Of a DNA stretch of 64,000 nucleotides, positions 17,676-26,540 are shown one piece after another (positions within the stretch are counted from its first letter, which is position 1; every line of letters begins with the position of its first letter). A program made the position numbers and the translations under genes. This stretch comes from Rubrivivax sp. GTDB lineage: Bacteria; Pseudomonadota; Gammaproteobacteria; Burkholderiales; Burkholderiaceae_C. The stretch is from positions 32,870 through 96,869 of the forward strand of contig JAIXWM010000175.1 of the NCBI GenBank assembly GCA_027491255.1. The letters are read 5' to 3'. The notes beneath the pieces are model-generated. The model made no database searches. It was not told the DNA's origin and was given only the letters and a program-made list of their open reading frames with translations.

Positions 17676-18515
17676 ATGCCGACCGCGTTGAAGACCACCG
17701 AAGAAATCGAGGGGATGCGCCTCGCCTGCCGCCTGGCCTCCGAAGTGCTGGACATGCTGAGCCCGCACGTGAAGCCGGGCGTCACCACGCGCGAGATCGA
17801 TCGCCTCGCTCACGACTACATCACCCAGGTGCAGCGCGCCATCCCCGCGACGCTGGGCTACCAGCCGCAGGGCTACCCGGCCTACCCGGCGTCTCTGTGC
17901 ACCTCGCCCAACGAGGTGGTCTGTCACGGAATCCCCGACGACCGGCCGATGAAGAGCGGCGACATCGTCAACATCGACGTCACCGTCATCAAGAATGGCT
18001 GGCACGGCGACAACAGCCGCATGTACCTCGTCGGCGAGGCCTCGATCGCGGCGCGCCGGCTGTGCGCCGTCACCTACGAGGCGATGTGGAAGGGCATCGT
18101 GAAGGTGCGACCGGGCGCGCGCCTGGGCGACGTGGGGCACGCGATCCAGACCCACGCCGAGCACCATGGCTACTCGATCGTGCGCGAGTTCTGCGGCCAC
18201 GGCGTGGGGCGCAAGTTCCACGAGGAACCGCAGGTCCTGCACTATGGCCGACCTGGCACGCTGGAAGAGTTGGTGCCGGGCATGACATTCACGATCGAGC
18301 CGATGGTCAATGCCGGCCGGCGCGACATCAAGGAAGACCGCCGCGGCAACCGCCCCTACGACGGCTGGACGATCGTCACGCGCGACCGCTCGCTGTCGGC
18401 GCAGTGGGAGCACACCGTCCTCGTCACCGAGACCGGCGTCGAGGTGCTGACGCTGTCGGCCGGCAGCCCGCCGCCGCCCGCCTTCGTGCAGGCGGCGGGC
18501 CTGGCGCTGGCCTGA
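17676..18515 (+). CDS. map: Type I methionine aminopeptidase
   Basis: A 279-residue MetAP that removes the initiator Met from nascent proteins. The di-metal ligands are visible: Asp in 'NIDVTVIKNGWHGDNS' (two Asp), His in 'EFCGHGVGRKFHEEP', Glu in 'FTIEPMVN', and Glu in 'WEHTVLVT'. The active-site His region 'VCHGIPDDRPMKSGD' is also present. Length is slightly over the 264-residue E. coli enzyme because of an alanine/proline-rich tail. It is followed at once by glnD; map-glnD is a common pair in betaproteobacteria. No ribosome binding site precedes the ATG (see the leaderless promoter entry). Confidence 0.97.
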   Translation: MPTALKTTEEIEGMRLACRLASEVLDMLSPHVKPGVTTREIDRLAHDYITQVQRAIPATLGYQPQGYPAYPASLCTSPNEVVCHGIPDDRPMKSGDIVNIDVTVIKNGWHGDNSRMYLVGEASIAARRLCAVTYEAMWKGIVKVRPGARLGDVGHAIQTHAEHHGYSIVREFCGHGVGRKFHEEPQVLHYGRPGTLEELVPGMTFTIEPMVNAGRRDIKEDRRGNRPYDGWTIVTRDRSLSAQWEHTVLVTETGVEVLTLSAGSPPPPAFVQAAGLALA

Positions 18516-18574
18516 AGGCCCCGGCCCTGCCGGACGCCACGGTGGAACGGGCCCTGAATCCTGTGTCGGCGGCC

Positions 18575-21172
18575 ATGCCGGAGCCGAGCCCGGCACCGGC
18601 GAGCCCCGCCGAAGGGCTGGCACGCCTGCGCGCGGGGTTTCGCGACGGCAAGGCAGCGCTGCTGGGAGCGTTCCTGCGCTCGCCGCCGACGGCGGTGGCC
18701 GCGCAGCGCCTCGTGCGCGGCCTGTCGCGGCACGTCGACACGACACTGCGCTCGCTGCTCGCGCTCAGCCCCCTGCCTGAGGGCGCAGCCCTGGTGGCCG
18801 TGGGCGGCTACGGCCGCGGCGAACTGTTCCCGCATTCCGACGTCGATGTGCTGGTTCTGCTGCCGCCGCAGGCCAGCACCGACGGCCTCGGTGACTTCAT
18901 CACCGCGTGCTGGGACATCGGGCTGGAGATCGGCTCCTCGGTGCGAACCATCGAGGACTGCGTCGCCGAGGCGCAACGCGACATCACGGTGCAGACCTCG
19001 CTGGTCGAGTCGCGTCCGGTGGCCGGCCCGCGCCGCCTGTACGAGCGCATGATGGCCGACACGCGGGCCGTGCTCGACCCGCGCGCCTTCCTGCGTGCCA
19101 AGTTGCTGGAGATGCAGCAGCGGCACGTGAAATACCAGAAGACGCCGTACTCGCTGGAGCCGAACTGCAAGGAAAGCCCGGGCGGCCTGCGCGACCTGCA
19201 GGTGCCGGCCTGGGTGGCCCGCGCGGCGGGCTTCGGGAAGTCGTGGAGCGAACTGGCAGCCAGCGGCCTGCTCACGCCTTTCGAGGTGGCCCAATTGCGG
19301 CGCCACGAAGGCACCTTGAAACTGATCCGCGCCCGGCTGCACGCCGTGGCCGGCCGGCGCGAGGACCGCCTGGTCTTCGACCTGCAGACCGCGGTGGCCG
19401 AAAGCTGCGGCTACACGGCCACCCGCACTCAGCGCGCCTCCGAAGTGCTGATGCACCGCTACTACTGGGCGGCCAAGGCGGTGACGCAGCTCAACCAGAT
19501 CCTGCTGCTGAACATGGAGGAGCGCATCGCGGGCAGCGCCGACGCGCCCATGCGGCGCATCAACGAGCGCTTCTTCGACCGCGGCGGCATGCTCGAAGTT
19601 GCGCGCGACGATCTGTACCTGCAGGAGCCGCACGCCATCCTCGAAACCTTCCTGCTGCGCGAGCGCACGCCCGGCATCCAGGGCCTGTCGGCGCGCACCC
19701 TGCGTGCGCTGTACAACGCACGCGGCAGGATGAACGGCGAGTTCCGCCACGACCCGGCGAACCGCCGCATGTTCATGCGCATCCTGCGCCAGCGCAGTGG
19801 CGTCACGCGCGCCCTGCGGCTGATGAACGAGACCTCGGTCCTCGGCCGCTACCTTTGGGTCTTCCGCCGCATCGTCGGCCGCATGCAGCATGACCTGTTC
19901 CACGTCTACACCGTGGACCAGCACATCCTGATGGTGCTGCGCAACGTGCGCCGTTTCTTCATCCCCGAGCACGCGCACGAATACCCGTTCTGCTCGCAAC
20001 TCGCTTCGCAGTGGGACGATCCGGCGCTGCTGTGCATCGCCGCGCTGTACCACGACGTGGCCAAGGGTCGGGGCGGCGACCACTCCGACCTCGGCGCGCG
20101 CGAGGTGCGGCGCTTCTGCCAGGACCACGGCGTCGCGCGTGAGGGCACGGCGCTGGTGGAGTTCCTGGTCCAGCACCACCTGACCATGAGCCGCATCGCG
20201 CAGAAGGAAGATCTGAGCGACCCCGAGGTCATCGCGCGTTTCGCGCGCCTGGTTGGCAACGAGCGCCGCCTGACCGCGCTGTACCTGCTGACCGTGGCCG
20301 ACATCCGAGGCACCAGCCCGAAGGTGTGGAACGCCTGGAAGGGCAAGCTGCTCGAGGACCTGTACCGCCACACGCTGCGCGCGCTCGGCGGCGCTCGGCC
20401 GCACCTCGAAGCCGACATCGAGGCACGCAAGCTCGAGGCGCGCAACCTGCTGGCGCTGCACTCGGCACTGCCCGGCACCGAGGAGCCGCTGTGGAAGTCG
20501 CTCGACCTGAGCTACTTCGCACGCCACGACGCCGCGGAGCTGGCCTGGCATGCGCGCGCGCTGTGGCGACACCTGAAGACAGCCGCGCCGGTCGTGCAGG
20601 CGCGTGTGTCCTCCGCCGGCGAGGGCCTGCAGGTGCTGGTCTACTCACCCGACCGCCCCGACCTGTTCGCCCGCATCTGCGGCTATTTCGACAGCGCCGG
20701 GTTCAGCATCCAGGACGCGCGGATCCACACCACGCGCGCCGGTTATGCGCTCGACACCTTCCAGGTCGTCTCCGCCGTGCACGCCCCGTCGTCGCCCGCC
20801 GACTACCGCGACCTGATCTCTCTCGTGGAGACGCAGGCTGTCCAGGCCCTGTCCTCCACCGGGCCGCTGCCGGAGCCCGCGCGCAGCCGCGTCTCGCGCC
20901 GCGTCAAGTACTTCCCGGTCGTCCCTCGCGTCGCGCTCAACCCTGACGAGCGCGCGCAGCGCTGGATCCTGAGCGTCAGCGCGAGCGACCGCGCCGGCCT
21001 GCTGTACGCCATCTCGCGCGTGCTCGCGCGCCACGCCGTGAACCTGCAGCTTGCCAAGGTCAGCACCTTGGGCGAGCGGGTCGAGGACACCTTCCTCGTC
21101 GACGGACCCGCGCTTCAACAGACGCGGCTGCAACTGCAGATCGAGACCGAACTGCTCGATGCAGTGGCTTGA
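18575..21172 (+). CDS. glnD: [Protein-PII] uridylyltransferase / uridylyl-removing enzyme
   Basis: An 865-residue bifunctional nitrogen sensor that uridylylates and de-uridylylates PII proteins according to glutamine. Domains in order: nucleotidyltransferase ('VGGYGRGELFPHSDVDVLVL', about residues 70-90), helical linker with 'PGGLRDLQ', an HD hydrolase domain ('YTVDQHILMVL', 'ALYHDVAKGRGGDHS'), and two C-terminal ACT domains (from 'LQVLVYSPDRPDLFARI' and 'RWILSVSASDRAGLLYAI'). The start is uncertain: ATG 18575 is used, while GTG 18542 would add 11 residues, and neither has a clear ribosome binding site. Length matches betaproteobacterial GlnD. Confidence 0.95.
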   Translation: MPEPSPAPASPAEGLARLRAGFRDGKAALLGAFLRSPPTAVAAQRLVRGLSRHVDTTLRSLLALSPLPEGAALVAVGGYGRGELFPHSDVDVLVLLPPQASTDGLGDFITACWDIGLEIGSSVRTIEDCVAEAQRDITVQTSLVESRPVAGPRRLYERMMADTRAVLDPRAFLRAKLLEMQQRHVKYQKTPYSLEPNCKESPGGLRDLQVPAWVARAAGFGKSWSELAASGLLTPFEVAQLRRHEGTLKLIRARLHAVAGRREDRLVFDLQTAVAESCGYTATRTQRASEVLMHRYYWAAKAVTQLNQILLLNMEERIAGSADAPMRRINERFFDRGGMLEVARDDLYLQEPHAILETFLLRERTPGIQGLSARTLRALYNARGRMNGEFRHDPANRRMFMRILRQRSGVTRALRLMNETSVLGRYLWVFRRIVGRMQHDLFHVYTVDQHILMVLRNVRRFFIPEHAHEYPFCSQLASQWDDPALLCIAALYHDVAKGRGGDHSDLGAREVRRFCQDHGVAREGTALVEFLVQHHLTMSRIAQKEDLSDPEVIARFARLVGNERRLTALYLLTVADIRGTSPKVWNAWKGKLLEDLYRHTLRALGGARPHLEADIEARKLEARNLLALHSALPGTEEPLWKSLDLSYFARHDAAELAWHARALWRHLKTAAPVVQARVSSAGEGLQVLVYSPDRPDLFARICGYFDSAGFSIQDARIHTTRAGYALDTFQVVSAVHAPSSPADYRDLISLVETQAVQALSSTGPLPEPARSRVSRRVKYFPVVPRVALNPDERAQRWILSVSASDRAGLLYAISRVLARHAVNLQLAKVSTLGERVEDTFLVDGPALQQTRLQLQIETELLDAVA

Positions 21173-21205
21173 GGCCTGGCCTGTCCCGGCTCACCGCAGG
21201 TCACC

Positions 21206-22312
21206 ATGCCCCTGAACAGGATCGACGTCGACGCCGCGCTGGCGCGACTGCAGGAGTTCGACGCCATCATCGACGCCCGCAGCCCGGGCGAGCATGCGCT
21301 CGACGCCCTGCCCGGCGCCGTCAACTGGCCCACCCTGGACGACGCCGAACGCCACGAGGTGGGCACCGAGTACAAGCAGGTCTCCGCCTTCGAGGCGCGC
21401 AAGCGCGGTGCCATCCTCGCTGCGCGCAACATCGCCCGCCACCTGGAGCGCGAGGCGATGGCGCTGCCGCGGCAGTGGAAGCCGCTCATCTACTGTTGGC
21501 GCGGCGGGCAGCGCTCGGGTGCGCTCGCGCTCGTGCTCGGCCAGATCGGGTTCGAGGTGTACGTGCTCGAGGGCGGCTACCGGGCCTTCCGGCGTCGCGT
21601 CGTGGCCGATCTCGAGTCCGCGGCACAGGGCCTGGCGCTGCGCGCGCTGTGCGGCCCGACCGGCTGCGGCAAAAGCCGGCTCCTGGGCGCCCTGCAGACC
21701 GCGGGCGCCCAGGTGCTCGACCTGGAGGCGCTGGCGCAGCACCGCGGCTCGGTGCTCGGCGCCCTGCCGAACGCGCCACAGCCTTCGCAAAAGTGCTTCG
21801 AGACGCGCCTGTGGCATGCGCTGCGCGCGTTCGACCCCGAGCGGCCGGTCTTCGTCGAGAGCGAGAGCCGCACGATCGGTCGCCTGCGCGTGCCCGAAGC
21901 CTTGCTGCAACGCATGCGCGCTGCGCCCTGCCTGCGGCTGTCCATGCCTGACACGGCCCGGGTAGACCTGCTGCTCGAGGACTACGCCCACTTCGCGGCC
22001 GATCCGGCGCTGCTGGCGCAGCGTCTGGACACGCTGCGCGAAGCACGCGGTCATGCCGTGGTCGATGCCTGGCAGGCGGGGCTGGCCGCGGGACGCCTGC
22101 GCGAAATCGTCCAGGCGCTGCTCGTGGAGCACTACGACCCGGTCTACCAGCGCTCGATGAGCCGCAACTTCATCGCCTTCGAGCACGCCCCCGCGATCGA
22201 GTTGCTTGACGGGTCCGAGCCCTCGATGCGGGCGGCGGTTGAGCAGGTGCAGCAAGTCGCGCAGGCGCTGGCGCCCGCCATCGCCCCAGCCGTCGGGCTC
22301 TCCGGCGCCTGA
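21206..22312 (+). CDS. mnmH: tRNA 2-selenouridine synthase (rhodanese-like)
   Basis: A 368-residue MnmH/SelU/YbbB. It converts 2-thiouridine at the wobble position of Lys/Glu/Gln tRNAs to 2-selenouridine through a geranylated intermediate. The rhodanese domain fills residues 1-130 with catalytic Cys97 in 'YCWRGGQRSG', the same position as in E. coli. A P-loop GPTGCGKS follows at 150-157, then the C-terminal helical domain. It starts 33 bases after glnD. Selenium use needs selenophosphate synthetase (SelD); no selD lies in this window, where it is often adjacent. Confidence 0.95.
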   Translation: MPLNRIDVDAALARLQEFDAIIDARSPGEHALDALPGAVNWPTLDDAERHEVGTEYKQVSAFEARKRGAILAARNIARHLEREAMALPRQWKPLIYCWRGGQRSGALALVLGQIGFEVYVLEGGYRAFRRRVVADLESAAQGLALRALCGPTGCGKSRLLGALQTAGAQVLDLEALAQHRGSVLGALPNAPQPSQKCFETRLWHALRAFDPERPVFVESESRTIGRLRVPEALLQRMRAAPCLRLSMPDTARVDLLLEDYAHFAADPALLAQRLDTLREARGHAVVDAWQAGLAAGRLREIVQALLVEHYDPVYQRSMSRNFIAFEHAPAIELLDGSEPSMRAAVEQVQQVAQALAPAIAPAVGLSGA

Positions 22313-22389
22313 ACGTCCGCGCTTGACGCAGATCAGAAGCGACGTCGGCGCCACGCCGTGGCGCGCCGGCACCGCCTAGACTGCCCGTC

Positions 22390-23187
22390 ATGGAACGCAT
22401 GCGCGCGGCGGTGGAGTCCGAGAGTTACGGGATCCGGGAGGTCGCGCTGACCCAGCCGCTGACCTGGCTGGCACGCGGGGCGCGCGACCTGGCTCGCTGT
22501 CCTCTGCCGGGGCTGGTGCACGGGCTGGCGGCCGCGGCCTTCGCGGCGGTGCTGCTGGCCGTCGCGCACGACCAATTCTGGCTGCTCAGCGGGGCGTTCT
22601 CGGGCTTCCTGATCGTCGCCCCCGTCGTCGCCACAGCGCTGTACCGCATCAGCCGAAGCCTGCAGCGCGGCCAGCACACGACCCTGGCCCAGGCGGTGTC
22701 GGTGTGGTGGCCCGACGACGAGCGGCTCATCGTCTTCGGCGCCTTGCTGGCCTGCGCCGGCACCGGCTGGGTGCTGACGTCGGCGGCATTGATCACGGGC
22801 CATGCCCCGGCGCCCGTCGAGCAGCCCGCCGACTTCGTCCGCCACGTCGTGCTGAACGAAGAGACGCTGCTGTTCGAGTTCTGGCTGCTGCTGGGCGGAA
22901 TCATGGCGGCGCCGGTCTTCGCATCGTCGGTGATCGCGATCCCGATGCTGCTGGACCGCCCGGTGGGCGTGATGACGGCGGTCTTCACGAGCTGGCGCGC
23001 CGTGATGCACAACCCCGGCCCGCTGGCACTGTGGGCCGGACTGCTGCTGGCGCTGAGCGCCTTGGGCATGGTCACCGCGCTGGTGGGCCTGATCCCGGTC
23101 GTTCCCTGGCTGGCACACGCGAGCTGGCACGCATACCAGGATCTGGTGGACACCGACGACCTGCCACCGGCGCCACCCCGGCGCTGA
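22390..23187 (+). CDS. DUF2189-family inner membrane protein
   Basis: A 265-residue protein of the DUF2189 family with about six hydrophobic segments. The clearest lie at residues 44-62, 64-84, 114-133, 156-180 and 214-246. The N-terminal 'REVALTQPLTWLARGARDLARCP' amphipathic stretch is characteristic. Members are proteobacterial integral membrane proteins with no proven role; some sit near cytochrome oxidase or transport genes, which is not the case here. It follows mnmH by 77 bases and precedes the DUF2788 gene by 29, so the last two may be co-transcribed. Confidence 0.8.
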   Translation: MERMRAAVESESYGIREVALTQPLTWLARGARDLARCPLPGLVHGLAAAAFAAVLLAVAHDQFWLLSGAFSGFLIVAPVVATALYRISRSLQRGQHTTLAQAVSVWWPDDERLIVFGALLACAGTGWVLTSAALITGHAPAPVEQPADFVRHVVLNEETLLFEFWLLLGGIMAAPVFASSVIAIPMLLDRPVGVMTAVFTSWRAVMHNPGPLALWAGLLLALSALGMVTALVGLIPVVPWLAHASWHAYQDLVDTDDLPPAPPRR

Positions 23188-23216
23188 TCAGCGGACCGGC
23201 TCAGCCTTTTCCCACC

Positions 23217-23432
23217 ATGTTCGGCTTCAGCGAGGAAGACATCGCGCAGTTCGGCCTGACCTTCGGGGTCGGCGCCTTCATGCTCTACATGGTCTTCATC
23301 ATCTTCCAGCTCGCGCGCGAGTCGAAGGCGGGCAGATTAGGGACCTTCGTGCTCTTCCTGGCGCTGGGGTTCGGCCTCGTGGGCTTCGCAGCCAAGGGCC
23401 TCATCAAATACTTCATCAGCGGATCGGACTGA
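23217..23432 (+). CDS. DUF2788-family small membrane protein
   Basis: A 71-residue protein with two transmembrane helices (about residues 14-32 and 42-60) joined by a short charged loop 'ARESKAG'. The N-terminal 'MFGFSEEDIAQFGLTFGV' and overall length match the DUF2788 family, which is of unknown function. The ATG at 23217 is the only sensible start. The gene ends just before the tandem hairpin elements that separate it from phaB. Confidence 0.8.
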   Translation: MFGFSEEDIAQFGLTFGVGAFMLYMVFIIFQLARESKAGRLGTFVLFLALGFGLVGFAAKGLIKYFISGSD

Positions 23433-23433
23433 G

Positions 23434-23499
23434 CGGGCTCGCAGAGCTCGCCCGGTTCGGCAGGCGCGCGACCGTCCGCAGGGACGGTCGCACATCCAG
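23434..23499. repeat. Tandem hairpin element, copy 1
   Basis: A 66-base unit repeated at 23511-23576 with an 11-base spacer. It starts with a GC-rich block containing GAGCTC and ends in a hairpin: arms at 23468-23477 and 23482-23491 around the loop GCAG. Only three bases differ between copies, all in the stem. It sits between the convergent genes for DUF2788 and phaB, so it may act as a two-way terminator or a REP-like element. Confidence 0.85.
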
Positions 23500-23510
23500 T
23501 CCTCTCCCCA

Positions 23511-23576
23511 CGGGCTCGCAGAGCTCGCCCGGTTCGGCAGGCGTGCAACCGTCCGCAGGGACGGTTGCACATCCAG
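23511..23576. repeat. Tandem hairpin element, copy 2 (12-bp stem)
   Basis: Second copy of the 66-base unit. Arms 23543-23554 and 23559-23570 pair perfectly over 12 bases around GCAG. Relative to copy 1, G-to-A at 23547 is matched by C-to-T at 23566, keeping the pair. C-to-T at 23544 repairs a mismatch present in copy 1. This is covariation within one locus, which argues that the folded form is under selection. Confidence 0.85.
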
Positions 23577-23578
23577 CC

Positions 23579-24316
23579 TCACCCCATGTGCAGGCCGCCG
23601 TTGCAGCTGAAGTCGGCGCCGGTGGTGAAGCCGGAATCCTCGCCGGACAGCCACGCGACGATGGAGCCGATCTCGTCAGGAGAGCCCAGGCGCTTGACGG
23701 GGATCGTGGCGACGATCTTGTCCAGCACCTCGGGCTTGATCGCGCGCACCATGTCCGTGCCGATGTAGCCGGGGCTGACGGTGTTGACGGTCACACCCTT
23801 GCTGGCCATTTCCTGGGCCAGCGCCATCGTGAAGCCGTGCATGCCGGCCTTGGCGGCCGAGTAGTTGGTCTGGCCCGCCTGGCCCTTCTCGCCATTGACC
23901 GAGGAGATCTGGATGATGCGGCCCCAGCCGCGCTCGACCATGTCGGGCACGACTTGCTTGGTCACGTTGAACATGCTGTTCAGATTCGTGTCGATGACCG
24001 CATCCCAATCCTCGCGCGTCATCTTCATGAACATGCGGTCGCGCGTGATGCCGGCGTTGTTGACCAGCACGTCGATCGGGCCGTGCTCGGCCTTGGCCTT
24101 GGCGAAGGCGTCGACCGTCGACTGCCAGTCGGCGACGTTGCCCACCGAGGCGTGGAAGGTGTAGCCGTCGGCCTTCTGTTCGTCCAGCCACTTGTTGAAG
24201 TCGCGCGTCGGCCCGCAGCCGGCGATGACCTTGAAGCCATCCTTGGCCAGGCGTCGGCAGATCGCGGTGCCGATGCCGCCCATGCCGCCGGTGACGTAAG
24301 CCACTTTTTGAGCCAT
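23579..24316 (-). CDS. phaB: NADPH-dependent acetoacetyl-CoA reductase
   Basis: A 245-residue PhaB, reducing acetoacetyl-CoA to (R)-3-hydroxybutyryl-CoA, the monomer for PHB. It is a classical SDR: TGGMGGIG at 9-16, NNAG at 86-89, catalytic Ser near 139, Tyr152 and Lys156 in 'NYSAAK'. The 'GNVADW' and 'SPGYIGTDMV' stretches are typical of PhaB rather than FabG. The start at 24316 has AGGAGAG upstream. It follows phaC by 83 bases on the same strand, the usual PHA operon order minus phaA, which must lie elsewhere. Confidence 0.95.
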   Translation of the reverse strand: MAQKVAYVTGGMGGIGTAICRRLAKDGFKVIAGCGPTRDFNKWLDEQKADGYTFHASVGNVADWQSTVDAFAKAKAEHGPIDVLVNNAGITRDRMFMKMTREDWDAVIDTNLNSMFNVTKQVVPDMVERGWGRIIQISSVNGEKGQAGQTNYSAAKAGMHGFTMALAQEMASKGVTVNTVSPGYIGTDMVRAIKPEVLDKIVATIPVKRLGSPDEIGSIVAWLSGEDSGFTTGADFSCNGGLHMG

Positions 24317-24363
24317 GTTCTCTCTCTCCTTGGGTTGAAGTTGCGAAATTTCGTCGGCAGGCA

Positions 24364-24389
24364 GCCTGCAGGGCGCACGGCCCGCAGGC
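24364..24389 (-). other. Hairpin in the phaC-phaB intergenic gap
   Basis: Ten bases after the phaC stop, arms 24364-24374 and 24380-24389 pair over 10 bases with one bulged A and a 5-base loop. No T-run follows on the minus strand. It is more likely an RNA-processing or transcript-stabilising structure that sets the phaC:phaB ratio than a terminator. Seen in sequence; role is inference. Confidence 0.45.
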
Positions 24390-24399
24390 GCGGAGCCGA

Positions 24400-26103
24400 T
24401 CAGGCCTTGGCCTTGACGTAGCGCCCGGGCGCCGGCTCGATGACCGGGTGGGCGCGGCTGCCGTAGCGCTTGGGCGCAGCCACCATGGCGCCGCCGTGCG
24501 CAACAAGCCAGCCCGACCAGTCCGGCCACCAACTGCCCTGGTGCTCGGTGGCGCCGGCAAGCCAGGCCTGCGAGTCGGCCGGCAGGTCTTCGTTGGTCCA
24601 GTAGCTGCGCTTGCGCTGAGCCGGCGGGTTGATGACGCCCGCGATATGGCCGGAGGCCCCGAGCACGAACCTGCGCCGGCCCTTCACCAGGGGCACCGAG
24701 CGGTAGGCTGCGGTCCAGGGCACGATGTGGTCTTCACGCGAGCCGTAGATGTAGAACGGCGCCTTGATCGCGCCCAGGTCCAGCTTCTGGCCGCACACCG
24801 TCAGCGCACCGGGCTTCTTCAATTCGTTCTGCAGGTACATGTGGCGCAGGTACCAGCAGTACATCGGCCCAGGCAGGTTGGTCGCGTCGCCGTTCCAGTA
24901 CAGCAGGTCGAAGGGCGGCGGTGCCTCCCCCTTGAGGTAATTGCCCACGACATAGTTCCAGACCAGGTCGTTCGGGCGCAGGAAGCTGAAGGTCGTCGCC
25001 AGTTCCTGACCGCGCAACAGTCCCGGCCCCCCAGGCGCTTGCGCGCCGATGGTCATCTCGCGCATGCGCACCAGCGATTCATCGACGAAGATGTCAAGGA
25101 TGCCGGTGTCGGAGAAGTCCAGCAAGGTCGTCAGCAGCGTCACCGACTGCGCCGGCTGCTCTGCGCGCGCCGCCAGCACGGCCAGCGCGGTGGCCAGGAT
25201 CGTGCCGCCGACGCAGAAGCCGAGCGTGTTGAGCGTGGGCGACTTGGTGATCGCGCGCACGACCTCGATCGCGCGGATGGGGCCTTCGGCGATGTAGTCG
25301 TCCCAAGTCCTGCCCTTGAGAGACTCGTCCGGGTTGCGCCAGCTGAGCACGAACAGCCGATGCCCCTGCTCCACCGCATAGCGGATGAGCGAATTGGACG
25401 GCTGCAGGTCCATGATGTAGTACTTGTTGATGCACGGCGGCACGAACAGCATCGGACGCTCATGCACCTGGGCCGTCAACGGCTTGTACTCGATCAGCTG
25501 GAAGAGTTCGTTCTCGAAGACCACCGCACCTTCGGTACTGGCAACATTGCGGCCGATCTCGAAGACGCTTTCATCGGTCTGGGAGACGTGACCCTTGCGC
25601 AGATCGCCCAGCAGTTGCTGCATGCCCTTGGTCAGGCTCTCGCCGCGGGTGCTCAGGGCACGTTGCAGGGCCTCGGGGTTCGTCGCCAGGTAGTTGCTGG
25701 GACTCGCGGCATCGACCCACTGCTGCACCGCAAAGCGGATGCGGTTCTTGGTCTTGGGCTCGGCCTGCACGCGGTCGGCCATCTCCATCAGCGTGCGCGC
25801 GTTCAGCAGGTACATCTGCGCGACGTAGGCAGCCAGCGGATTGGCGGCCCACTCGCCCGCGGCAAATCGCCGGTCCTTCAGGGCCGCCTGCGGCGCCGCA
25901 CTGCCCGCCGTCGGGTTCAGGCGCGCCAGTGAATCGTTCCACAGCCGGGTCGCCTCGCTGAGGTATTGCGACTGCAGGTCGGCCAAGCCCTGGGATGAGA
26001 CCGACAGGCCCTGCATGGATTTCCACATCTCGGACATCGCGGCACCCATGGCCTGGGCGCCCTGCAGGGGGTCATTCATGGGGTGGGGGGTCTTCGCGCT
26101 CAC
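24400..26103 (-). CDS. phaC: Class I poly(3-hydroxyalkanoate) synthase
   Basis: A 567-residue class I PHA synthase that polymerises hydroxyacyl-CoA on granule surfaces. The lipase-box-like 'GFCVGG' holds nucleophile Cys297. The catalytic Asp is in 'SREDHIVPW' and His in 'GASGHIAGVINPP'. The N-terminal domain (about 1-200) is the family's less conserved part, slightly shorter than the 589-residue C. necator enzyme. The start is placed at GTG 26103, which has GAGG 5 bases upstream; an ATG at 26079, 8 codons in, has no ribosome binding site and is the alternative. phaB follows; a small membrane protein gene lies divergently upstream. Confidence 0.95.
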   Translation of the reverse strand: MSAKTPHPMNDPLQGAQAMGAAMSEMWKSMQGLSVSSQGLADLQSQYLSEATRLWNDSLARLNPTAGSAAPQAALKDRRFAAGEWAANPLAAYVAQMYLLNARTLMEMADRVQAEPKTKNRIRFAVQQWVDAASPSNYLATNPEALQRALSTRGESLTKGMQQLLGDLRKGHVSQTDESVFEIGRNVASTEGAVVFENELFQLIEYKPLTAQVHERPMLFVPPCINKYYIMDLQPSNSLIRYAVEQGHRLFVLSWRNPDESLKGRTWDDYIAEGPIRAIEVVRAITKSPTLNTLGFCVGGTILATALAVLAARAEQPAQSVTLLTTLLDFSDTGILDIFVDESLVRMREMTIGAQAPGGPGLLRGQELATTFSFLRPNDLVWNYVVGNYLKGEAPPPFDLLYWNGDATNLPGPMYCWYLRHMYLQNELKKPGALTVCGQKLDLGAIKAPFYIYGSREDHIVPWTAAYRSVPLVKGRRRFVLGASGHIAGVINPPAQRKRSYWTNEDLPADSQAWLAGATEHQGSWWPDWSGWLVAHGGAMVAAPKRYGSRAHPVIEPAPGRYVKAKA

Positions 26104-26253
26104 ACTCGCCTCGTCGCGTTCGGTTCGTGGGGGCTGCAAGTCGGGGGTGCGGTCATTGCCGTCGGCCTGAAACGCCTGCAACAGCCCCAATGTAGGATGC
26201 GAAGCTTACCACGATATGACATTTCATTCCACATCGAGAAAGGTCATTTCACG

Positions 26254-26484
26254 ATGTACCTCGTTGCCATCGGCTGGATGTATGTGGTCCTGATGATGAC
26301 GGTGGCTGAGGCCCTGTCTTCACAGGGAACGCTGCTCGGCGCCTTCTTCACCTTCGTTCTGTACGGCTGCCTGCCGCTGGCCGTCGTGCTGTACCTGCTC
26401 GGCACCCCAGCGCGCCGCCGTGCACGACGAGCCGCGGAACAACAGGAGGCCGCCGCAGCAGACACAGGCACGCCCCGCCCATGA
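26254..26484 (+). CDS. Small two-helix membrane protein next to phaC, function unknown
   Basis: A 76-residue protein with two hydrophobic helices (about residues 2-18 and 27-48) and an Arg-rich then Glu/Ala-rich cytoplasmic tail. The ATG at 26254 is preceded by AAAGGT about 10 bases upstream. I cannot assign a family. Its divergent position from phaC suggests they share the control region 26104-26253, and similar small membrane proteins are found at this place in other Burkholderiales (recollection, not checked). A perfect inverted repeat lies after the stop. Confidence 0.65.
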   Translation: MYLVAIGWMYVVLMMTVAEALSSQGTLLGAFFTFVLYGCLPLAVVLYLLGTPARRRARRAAEQQEAAAADTGTPRP

Positions 26485-26506
26485 GACCAGCCCCTGTGCA
26501 TGACAC

Positions 26507-26540
26507 AGGGCCGGCATCAGGCGGGACCTGCCGGCCCTTT
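26507..26540. terminator. Bidirectional terminator between the small membrane gene and pgeF
   Basis: Perfect 10-base inverted repeat, arms 26507-26516 and 26529-26538, 12-base loop, between convergent genes and touching the pgeF stop. A second 7-base stem (26492-26498 with 26504-26510) overlaps its left arm, so the two folds compete. The T-run is short (26538-26540), which lowers confidence. Confidence 0.55.

Noticed and set aside
17604..18746. N-terminal extension of the purL frame by some 380 codons
   Set aside because: It would run antisense through map and into glnD, and the sequence has no family resemblance. The conserved PurL N-terminus begins at 17603.
21206..22312. A selenium operon around mnmH
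   Set aside because: No selD, selA or selB lies nearby; neighbours are glnD and unrelated membrane proteins.
23434..23576. A CRISPR array
   Set aside because: Only two units, 11-base spacer, strong internal hairpin and no cas genes anywhere in the window.
26104..26253. A PhaR operator in front of phaC
   Set aside because: No CTGC-N3-GCAG palindrome is present between phaC and the divergent small gene.
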